A stretch of DNA of 61,278 nt from Tritrichomonas foetus (taxonomy: Eukaryota > Parabasalia > Tritrichomonadida > Tritrichomonadidae). The stretch lies in the NCBI GenBank assembly GCA_001839685.1, contig MLAK01000344.1, forward strand, positions 10,197-71,474, in the 5' to 3' direction. Under the pieces are notes generated by a model, which made no database searches, was not told where the DNA came from, and saw nothing but the letters and a program-made list of their open reading frames with translations. Shown one piece after another: positions 54,520 to 61,278 of this stretch (positions within the stretch are counted from its first letter, which is position 1; each line of letters starts with the position of its first letter). The translations under genes were made by a program, and so were the position numbers.

Positions 54520-57321
54520 TCATGAAATATAACTGTATGGTCTTCCACTATTCGAAATCGCAATCATTTCATCTGAACCAAGGTTTTGAATGCAAAATGA
54601 ATAAGTATTAAGTGTCAAATTATTACATAATGTAGATAGCATGCACATTGTTCGAATAATATTATGACATGCAATCATTCCTGCATCACAGGGAATCAAA
54701 AAGCTTGAGCCTGTGGCGGTATCTACACCTGAAACAGGATCTAAGTTTGGTACAATGTTAGTGAATGATTGAGCAATGTGATCATCCTTCCATTGATAGA
54801 AAGCAGTTAATGCTTGAATTCCTGGACCAGAATAGGAAATCGCTCTATATCCAGTCATTGTTGAAATCAATTTGGCTAGTCCACCTCCTAATGAATGTCC
54901 GACAAGAATGATCTCAGTTCCATTACCAAGTTGAATATTTGAAACAAACTTATTAATCACATTTATATAACCATTTATTAAAGAAAATGGTTTGAACATA
55001 AATCTTGGAAGATGCATTGCATATCCCAAAAAAGTTCGAAAATCAGAAACATATCCATTGAAAATTGGAATACTCGATGATAGGATATTCATAATGAAAG
55101 AAGATGCCCATAATTCAACATCAGCTAAAACATCAACTGTATTAGCTGTTCCTCGTATACTTACGATATGGATTCTATCTTTATAAATGAAATGTCTTAC
55201 ATTTGAATGAGAAATTTCACTCTTTGGTGCATCATCGATGATTTGTAAGGTAGTATTCCAATTTTCACCAAAGAAGACAGAAAGCATTGAATGAAGGGTA
55301 GGATCATCATTTTCATATTGATACGAAGCTTCGGCTAATGCAGAAAGTTGATAGATTGTAAGTTCATCAACTTTAATTTCACAGACAGGATTCATCAAAT
55401 AGATGGTTTTATTTCCATTTGTATATTTGTTCTGATATTTTAAGTAATCGTTATAAGGCTTCATTAAATCAGGATTAGACTTGATATTACGAGTAAAAGT
55501 ATTATTGAAATCATCAACCAAATCTTCTTGTTTAAAAATCATTGCAGGAAAAATTGAACCGACTCCGACAATTATATAAAAAATGATGAAAATTATTCTT
55601 GATACGCGAATTGATGTAGCATCCTTACTCCAAGTAAACCAGGATTTAAGCCAAGTTACTCTTTGTCTAGAATTATGCATCCATTTATCTTGTAGTTTAA
55701 CTTGAGATTCAGAATAAGTTTGAAAGAAGAAACGTTGATGAATCAAAAATGGAAAATTAATTGAACTCATTAATGGAATCAAAAGGAAAATAACAATTAA
55801 AAAAATTAATATTGCTTGTGAAGGTTCAAAATGGTCATGTTCAATAATTATCATTAAAAGAAGACCAATTGCAATAATAAATCCAGCAGTTGCCTTGGAA
55901 AAAATCGTGAAAAATATTTGCTTTAAAATTGTTTCATATTCATGAAAATTCAAATTCAAATTTGTTGGAGTAGGATTTGGTGTATTAATAATAATTGTTG
56001 GGCTATTTGCATTAATACTGATGCTATTTCTATTAGTTTTATTATTGCTATTATTATTATTTTCATAAACAAATCCTTCTTCATTTGTCGTAATATCATT
56101 ATTATTATATGGATTAGAATTTTTCTTGAATTTCTTGAAAAGTCGATGAAGGAGTAAAGACCATTTCGACTCTGTAAAATACATGGAATTCACAAAAGGA
56201 TCAGAAAAATCTCCATTCTCTATAAAATTCGTTCTAGCTTTTGGAAAGATAGATAAAATGGCTAGAAATGAATAAAGAATGATGACAGTTGCAACCATAA
56301 ACGTTGGTAAATAAACAGTGAAGAAAACCATAACATATCGAAATACTTCAGTGAAAATGAAGAAAATGCAAACAATTGTTAAAATCAAACCAAGAATAGC
56401 ATTATAAACATTATGTTGACCAGTATATAAGAAGAATTTTTTCTTAACATCATTATATTTTTTAGATTGATCATTTTTGTTCGCGCTCAACATAGGTGCA
56501 CTTGATAATTCCAATTCACTGAATTGCACTTCAACTGGTTTGTTACAAAATGGCCATACTTTCTTAATCAGTTTCAAAAGCTGGATATGCTTTGGAAAAG
56601 GAATTTGGGAAATAAAGTGATTCGATTTGCAGATATAAAATGTGATAATTTCAATAAGACTCACAATATTAATATTGAACAGAAAATAAGGAATCATTAA
56701 GCCATATCGAAAGCTATCTGATAATGTAGGTGATATAATTCCTGATGTTAGAGGAACCATAAAAAGATTAAAAATAAAAGCAATTCCAATAGCATAACCT
56801 ATTAATTCACATAAAAATAGGAAGATTCGTGAAACCATTGAAATATTTGAAAAGAAACTAAAAATTAGATTTAATGCTTGTTGATACCATTTTGCTGGCT
56901 GAAGATCTCCATTTTTATATCTACTTAAATAAATTTCGGTTTTTAGCCTTAATTCATCATTTCCAAGTGTTGTTGCAACGTTGTTTAAAAAGTTGGCATT
57001 TTCTTCATTAATTGTGATGACTTCACCAGCAAGCATGCATTGAATTATTTGAAAATAACATTTGGGATCATCCAATGATAAAACAATTTTGTCTAACTTG
57101 GGATTATTATTCAGTTGATCATTTACATTTGTGAAGACAGATCGGGCAAGGCCTTTATTACAACGATAGCTTCTGCCATCAATCACAAATTCTAAATCAG
57201 TTGGAACTGATGGACATGATAATGTTGAAATTTGTGAAGGTTTTAAAACAAAATCTATTGGATCAAATAAAGTATGAATTGAGCGCATTTCTGATTGAAC
57301 ATATTCTGAACTGCGCCGCAT
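54520..57321 (-). CDS. BTB-like / multi-TM / class 3 lipase fusion protein
   Basis: The protein has 933 residues from the ATG at 57321. Residues ~42-135 form a degenerate BTB-like domain (DLEFVIDGRSYRCNKG; FQIIQCMLAGEVITIN; ANFLNNVATTLGNDEL). Several membrane helices follow at ~163-192, 207-230, 305-358, 472-520 and 574-596. Two cytosolic loops lie between them, one Asn-rich (~405-445). The C-terminal ~280 residues form an alpha/beta hydrolase of the Lipase_3 type: IRGTANTVD at ~722, the elbow GHSLGGG with Ser810, Asp861 in NLDPVSGVD, and His886 in ACHNIIR. A membrane lipase akin to diacylglycerol lipase is likely, with the catalytic domain on the cytosolic side. The BTB-like head is unusual. 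The triad is complete. Confidence 0.88.
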   Translation of the reverse strand: MRRSSEYVQSEMRSIHTLFDPIDFVLKPSQISTLSCPSVPTDLEFVIDGRSYRCNKGLARSVFTNVNDQLNNNPKLDKIVLSLDDPKCYFQIIQCMLAGEVITINEENANFLNNVATTLGNDELRLKTEIYLSRYKNGDLQPAKWYQQALNLIFSFFSNISMVSRIFLFLCELIGYAIGIAFIFNLFMVPLTSGIISPTLSDSFRYGLMIPYFLFNINIVSLIEIITFYICKSNHFISQIPFPKHIQLLKLIKKVWPFCNKPVEVQFSELELSSAPMLSANKNDQSKKYNDVKKKFFLYTGQHNVYNAILGLILTIVCIFFIFTEVFRYVMVFFTVYLPTFMVATVIILYSFLAILSIFPKARTNFIENGDFSDPFVNSMYFTESKWSLLLHRLFKKFKKNSNPYNNNDITTNEEGFVYENNNNSNNKTNRNSISINANSPTIIINTPNPTPTNLNLNFHEYETILKQIFFTIFSKATAGFIIAIGLLLMIIIEHDHFEPSQAILIFLIVIFLLIPLMSSINFPFLIHQRFFFQTYSESQVKLQDKWMHNSRQRVTWLKSWFTWSKDATSIRVSRIIFIIFYIIVGVGSIFPAMIFKQEDLVDDFNNTFTRNIKSNPDLMKPYNDYLKYQNKYTNGNKTIYLMNPVCEIKVDELTIYQLSALAEASYQYENDDPTLHSMLSVFFGENWNTTLQIIDDAPKSEISHSNVRHFIYKDRIHIVSIRGTANTVDVLADVELWASSFIMNILSSSIPIFNGYVSDFRTFLGYAMHLPRFMFKPFSLINGYINVINKFVSNIQLGNGTEIILVGHSLGGGLAKLISTMTGYRAISYSGPGIQALTAFYQWKDDHIAQSFTNIVPNLDPVSGVDTATGSSFLIPCDAGMIACHNIIRTMCMLSTLCNNLTLNTYSFCIQNLGSDEMIAISNSGRPYSYIS

Positions 57322-57798
57322 TTATTATCAAATATAATAAAGAAAAAAGAGCTTGATAAATGTTTGGTGAATTAAATGGTGAATTTTGTTACTTAAAATG
57401 TGAAGAAAATTTTTCTATACGTTTATATCGTTAATCATCTTCCGAAATGATATTTACGGATAAACTCAGATATCTTTAAATAATTTGGCCTAGAAATAAT
57501 CTGTTTTGACTCTTCATTGTCCACATGACATCAGTTGGCAGAAATCTTTAGTTAACTCACATTTCATTCAGATATTCATGCTTGACCATATAAGACAGAA
57601 TATAATTTGCTATATTGACGTGTGACACTTTTTACCGTGATAATCACCATAAACTTTTTGTGAAAAAAATGTGAATAAACTTAACAATTATTTTGAATAT
57701 ACCGAACAATTACTCATTGAAAATGTTTTTCAAAAAGTGAAAAATCGTAAGATATTCATATCAGAAATGAGTTCACTTTTTGGTTTCTCCAACCAAAA
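57322..57798. other. Divergent intergenic promoter region
   Basis: This 477-bp spacer between two divergent genes is AT-rich. It contains a good Inr match for the right-hand gene (57773) and no coding sequence. Confidence 0.6.
57773..57780 (+). promoter_or_regulatory. Candidate initiator (Inr)
   Basis: TCACTTTT, putative +1 A at 57775, 24 nt before the ATG at 57799. It is the closest match to the trichomonad Inr in the window. Confidence 0.45.
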
Positions 57799-59025
57799 AT
57801 GCTTTCACATGCGCCTTTAAAGCCTATTCATGATTTCTTTCTGCGAGACCAGAATATGATTCAACTTGCCCTTGAACTGACTAATGAAAATGAAGTCAAA
57901 AATGTCATTGATTATCTTGATAAATCAGTGATGGGACTTCATTTATGTGTCCATGATAAATTGATCAAGCAACAAAATGAACCAATTAAAGTTTTACAGC
58001 TTCCTAATCATTTGAGTTCACTTGAAGATTGTGCCAATTACTCTTTTGAAAATTTCACGCCTGATTTTCGAAATACTCTTGGAACAATTTCTGTTAATAA
58101 GAATAAACTTGTCTTAAACATTCTCCATTCTTTTTGTGATGGTGGATTCATGAAAATTTTAATCAATAATTTTCAGAAACCAACAATTTCAAATAAGCCG
58201 GATTTAGTGTTTCCTACAGACATCGAAGTTGAATATAAAGATAGAATTGAAAATTCACCAAATGTCCTCACAAGCGAATTTGAACCAAACCTAACAAGAT
58301 GTTTTTCACATGATAAAAATGAAAAAAACTTTGATCAAAATTCAAAATATACAAAATTTTATACAATTAAAATGGATTCTCATGATTTTAAGAGATTTGA
58401 CACCAAAAAGAACATTCCAAAAGATGTAACTGGATCATTGTGGGTTGCACATTATTTTGCAGCATGCTGCCAAGAAAGGAAAATACTTCCGATTTGTGGA
58501 TTTCCAACCGTTGTAGACACTCGTGCATTCTTAGAGAGACCAATCCATCTTGGTGATTGCAATTTCCCAGCTTTAGTGAATCCATATACAAAAGTTAATT
58601 CTAAAATGACACTCTCTGAAGTTGCTTTGGGAATTAGGAAGAACCTTCTTGAGAAATTGGCAAACAATGAACAATATTCATTTTTCAAATTCTATAAAGG
58701 AAATAATAAACAAGTTCAACCTGGATTTCGTTGTGAATTGTCTAATCTTGGACCAATTCAATTACATGGACCAATCAAAGATTTATGGGTTTCATCAAAT
58801 AGGAAAGCACCTTTAGCTAATCCAATTACAATGTTTTCTTTCTCAGTTGTTGATCCAAGCAAATCAACAAATAAGTTTAATATAAGATTGAAGTATTCAT
58901 CAAAATGTTTTAGTGATGTTGAAGGAAAAACTTATTCAAACAATGTTGAATACCTTCTTAAGAATATTGATTTTGACAGAACTGTTGAAGACGTATTTGA
59001 TGAAATGAAATCATTAAATCATTAA
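57799..59025 (+). CDS. Condensation/alcohol-acetyltransferase-fold acyltransferase-like protein
   Basis: The protein has 408 residues from the ATG at 57799. The segment LNILHSFCDGGFMKIL at ~107-122 carries the H-x3-D-G core (His110, Asp114, Gly115) of the CoA-dependent acyltransferase superfamily (condensation domains, PapA-type, alcohol acetyltransferases, BAHD). The usual first His of HHxxxDG is Leu here. The catalytic second His is kept. The second half shows the expected NFPALVNPY, FRCELSNLGP and ITMFSFSVV pattern, resembling the latch and floor-loop region. There is no signal peptide or carrier domain. It probably acylates a small alcohol or amine. The substrate is unknown. Confidence 0.78.
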   Translation: MLSHAPLKPIHDFFLRDQNMIQLALELTNENEVKNVIDYLDKSVMGLHLCVHDKLIKQQNEPIKVLQLPNHLSSLEDCANYSFENFTPDFRNTLGTISVNKNKLVLNILHSFCDGGFMKILINNFQKPTISNKPDLVFPTDIEVEYKDRIENSPNVLTSEFEPNLTRCFSHDKNEKNFDQNSKYTKFYTIKMDSHDFKRFDTKKNIPKDVTGSLWVAHYFAACCQERKILPICGFPTVVDTRAFLERPIHLGDCNFPALVNPYTKVNSKMTLSEVALGIRKNLLEKLANNEQYSFFKFYKGNNKQVQPGFRCELSNLGPIQLHGPIKDLWVSSNRKAPLANPITMFSFSVVDPSKSTNKFNIRLKYSSKCFSDVEGKTYSNNVEYLLKNIDFDRTVEDVFDEMKSLNH

Positions 59026-59402
59026 TAGCTGAAATGATTGTGAAATATAATTTATATTTATCTAAACTTGTAAATTGTGCCATCTATTTTTTAACTTTTT
59101 ATTTATTAACAATACAAACATAATATTTTCTCGAAAAAAATCAACTGCAATAGAATTTTATGATTACGGTAAAATATTAATCAGTCATCAATCCGAACAG
59201 ATTAATCATTGGATTAATAACTTAAATAAAAAGATATAAAAAAAGATGATGATTTAGAAGCTCAAATTAATTTACTCTAAATATATAATTAATATCCGAA
59301 TTTCAGACATATTTCCTAAAATAAGAAATAACCAAATAAAATAAGAATTTCATTGAATCAATTCACCACAATTTATCAGATTCGCAGGAAGATTAAATTC
59401 AT
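59026..59402. other. Convergent intergenic region
   Basis: AT-rich 3' flanks of two convergent genes. Nothing else seen. Confidence 0.6.
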
Positions 59403-60218
59403 TTAAATGGAAGATCGGGACTTTCTTTGGATAATTCTCATGGCTGTTTCATGAAAAGCGTCTGCTTGTCTCTCTTGAGTCTCTTTTAAGACTTTTTCAA
59501 GCTCCTCAATTTGATTATTTAAACTGCTGTGCTCAGCCCACAATTCTTTGTAAAGATTGTCATCAAGTGGGATTTTTTCTGCTGCAGAAATTCCATCATC
59601 ATCATCAATCACATGTTGCTTTGATTGAACTTCATCGCTATTCTCAATTCCATGAAGTTGAGTTAATTGATTCAAACGGTCAATATCTTTATTGATGCTA
59701 TTTAATCGATTTTGATGTCTTCGCAAATTTTTCTTTAGTTCATTTCCTTCTGTCTTCAATCGTGCAACTCTATCTTCTGCTTGTTGGACATCAACTTCCT
59801 GTCTTGCTGAAGTGAGTGCTGCTGTCCTTTCAAGCTCTTCAAATTGTGCAGAATGCGTGGGTGCTGTTGCATACTGTAGCTCCTCATATGCAAGCTTGAG
59901 AAGATTAGCATATGGTGTGAAGCACTGTGAAACTCTTAAAAGTATTTCTGTCGCATTGATATTTTCGAGTTCCAACTCTTTCAGCAATTTTTCCTTTTGC
60001 TCGTTGGCTTTGACTTTAATAACCGAATCTATTGTCGTATGCTGGCTTTTGGGTAATGATACAATGACGGTTGAACCAACTCTGTCTACTGCTTCGACAA
60101 CATTATTATATTTAATCGATGAGCTTGGTTTAAAATTCTGAGTATATTGGACGGGAAGGCATCTGTTGGCAACGACTGGTTTTTTAATTGTTGGATAAAG
60201 TTGTGTTTTCGCTCTCAT
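59403..60218 (-). CDS. Coiled-coil protein, unknown
   Basis: The protein has 271 residues from the ATG at 60218. The first ~60 residues are basic and probably disordered. Residues ~70-190 are strongly helical with heptads and charged positions (ELERTAALTSARQEVDVQQA; RLKTEGNELKKNLRRHQNRL). An acidic linker (IDDDDGISAAEK) follows, then a second coil at ~225-262 (HSSLNNQIEELEKVLKETQE) ending with a basic tail. No enzyme motif is present. Such proteins in trichomonads are often cytoskeletal or axonemal, but I cannot assign this one. It is divergent from the charged-repeat gene, 203 bp away. Confidence 0.75.
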   Translation of the reverse strand: MRAKTQLYPTIKKPVVANRCLPVQYTQNFKPSSSIKYNNVVEAVDRVGSTVIVSLPKSQHTTIDSVIKVKANEQKEKLLKELELENINATEILLRVSQCFTPYANLLKLAYEELQYATAPTHSAQFEELERTAALTSARQEVDVQQAEDRVARLKTEGNELKKNLRRHQNRLNSINKDIDRLNQLTQLHGIENSDEVQSKQHVIDDDDGISAAEKIPLDDNLYKELWAEHSSLNNQIEELEKVLKETQERQADAFHETAMRIIQRKSRSSI

Positions 60219-60421
60219 TCATACAAAATTTTAGTCGAAATCTCAGGACAAATAGCAATTGAATTATAAAGAGAATAACGATTTTTTTCATTAGATAATT
60301 ATATGCCGTTTTACCCTATCATTAAAAGTCGATTATAATAAGTCTCCTTAATTTTGACAGTATCGTGGTGAAATATGAATAAACTATTCAATTTTTTTTA
60401 ATCTTGAATAGATTTGTTCCC

Positions 60422-61278
60422 ATGTTATTCCTTGTTTTAGCAGTATTTACTACCTCACTTCGAAAAAATGATTACAATAAGATGGAAAGAATTCCAAAAG
60501 ATCAAAAGCACGATTCGATTTCCAATTTCGATCAAAAATTAATTTCCGATAAAAATGGAAAAACAATTCAAAAAGATGAACAAAACGATAATTCTATTAA
60601 CGAAAAACTTCAAAAAACTTTCAAAGATCAACAAAAACTTCAGAAAATATTTGACGCGAATAATAAAATGGAGATCGATCAAGCTGAAAATGAAACAAGA
60701 CCTTCAATTGACCATGTTAGAAATATTATCGAAAAAATGAAAGGGCGTTTCCCGAAAGCTAGACTTTTAGAAAATGGATCAGGCGACGATGAAAAAGAAA
60801 GTGAAAAGCCGAAAAAAACTAAAAAAGTTGTAGATAATGATGATGATGACTCTGTTTCAAAGAAAAAGAGGAAAAATAATGATGATGATGAATCACAAAC
60901 CAAACAAAATAAAAGCAAAAAAGATGATGAAGAAAATGAAGAAAATGAAAAAGTAGCAAAGAAAAGGAAAAACACTGAAGAAAAGGAGGAAGAACCTAAG
61001 AAACCAAAAATAAACGACGATGAGAAAAGCAAACAAGATGGAAGTAAAGAAGTTGAAAATACTGATTCAACAAAAAGAAAAAAGAAATCAGATGAAAATG
61101 ATGTTGAAATGAAGACAAAAGAAAAGAACAATAGTAAAAAAGAAGATGATGATGAAGAAGAAAAGAAAGACAAAGATGAAGTAAAGAAAGACAAAGATGA
61201 AGAAAAGAAAGACAAAGATGAAGAAAAGAAAGACAAAGATGAAGAAAAGAAAGATAAAGAAGTAGAAAAGAAGAAAGA
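60422..61278 (+). CDS. Secreted, highly charged Lys/Asp/Glu repeat protein (3' truncated by window)
   Basis: From the ATG at 60422 the frame stays open to the window end (285 codons and more). The N-terminus MLFLVLAVFTTSL is a good signal peptide. A polar region follows (KDQKHDSISNFDQKLISD), then a segment with some structure (IDHVRNIIEKMKGRFPKARL), then a very long Lys/Asp/Glu tail with KKKRKNNDDD-type clusters. The end shows 21-bp repeats coding KDKDEEK. A signal peptide on such a tail suggests an ER or secreted acidic-basic protein, for example calcium-binding or granule matrix. A nuclear protein with a fortuitous hydrophobic start is the alternative, given its NLS-like clusters. The gene is incomplete here. 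Confidence 0.72.
   Translation, partial: MLFLVLAVFTTSLRKNDYNKMERIPKDQKHDSISNFDQKLISDKNGKTIQKDEQNDNSINEKLQKTFKDQQKLQKIFDANNKMEIDQAENETRPSIDHVRNIIEKMKGRFPKARLLENGSGDDEKESEKPKKTKKVVDNDDDDSVSKKKRKNNDDDESQTKQNKSKKDDEENEENEKVAKKRKNTEEKEEEPKKPKINDDEKSKQDGSKEVENTDSTKRKKKSDENDVEMKTKEKNNSKKEDDDEEEKKDKDEVKKDKDEEKKDKDEEKKDKDEEKKDKEVEKKK
61161..61265. repeat. 21-bp tandem repeat coding KDKDEEK
   Basis: Units of 21 bp start at 61161, 61182, 61203, 61224 and 61245, nearly identical, and are in frame with the charged protein. The array may continue past the window. Confidence 0.9.

Noticed and set aside
54992..55186. Short plus-strand frame within the lipase gene
   Set aside because: It is antisense to conserved lipase coding sequence and has no independent support.
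1..61278. tRNA, rRNA, riboswitch or transposon
   Set aside because: I saw no cloverleaf, rRNA-like GC-rich conserved block, transposase motif or terminal inverted repeat that I could defend. In the damaged segment such signals could be hidden.

Overview
The window reads as nuclear DNA of a parabasalid protist, most like Tritrichomonas foetus. Intergenic DNA is very AT-rich, most genes run as single open frames with no intron I can defend, and several start codons lie 24-27 nt downstream of a TCA(T/C)TTT motif resembling the trichomonad Inr. The cathepsin L-like protease, MATE transporter, degenerate BTB proteins and giant ARM/HEAT proteins also fit. The species is inferred from familiarity, not from a search.

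Layout. Positions 1-16262 are clean: a gene-free 2.9 kb, a BTB-like coiled-coil protein (-), an alpha/beta hydrolase (+), a HAD phosphatase (-), a membrane-anchored protein disulfide isomerase (-), and a giant USP34/USP9X-like deubiquitinase (+) whose acidic 25-residue repeats run into a 252-base N gap (16263-16514). Positions 54295-61278 are also clean: a BTB-multi-TM-lipase fusion (-), a condensation/acetyltransferase-fold protein (+), a coiled-coil protein (-) and the start of a secreted, highly charged repeat protein (+).

The 37.7 kb between them (16515 to about 54294) is damaged. At every 45th base, in one unbroken phase (position mod 45 = 32 to 43), exactly twelve bases read T, in genes of both strands and between genes. 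The bases were replaced, not inserted: the papain-type protease keeps the native T before and GG after a run that covers its catalytic-Cys box. I read this as a sequence-data artefact, not biology. It creates FFFF (plus strand) or KKKK (minus strand) every 15 residues, hides start and stop codons, and makes false stops where the last T meets AA, AG or GA.

Reading through the damage, I recover the C-terminus of the deubiquitinase, a Ser/Asn-rich protein, two or three type I surface proteins, an endosulfine-like PP2A regulator, a 2388-residue all-helical protein, a START-domain protein, a cathepsin L-like protease, a DZIP1-like zinc-finger protein, a second giant protein of about 1660 residues, and a MATE transporter. 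Several have start codons inside a T run.

Neighbouring genes show no shared pathway, as expected for a protist genome with one promoter per gene. I see no mobile element, CRISPR array, rRNA or tRNA that I can support. The strongest biological observations are the endosulfine motif, the DZIP1-like gene and the BTB-lipase fusion. The most important observation overall is the periodic artefact.
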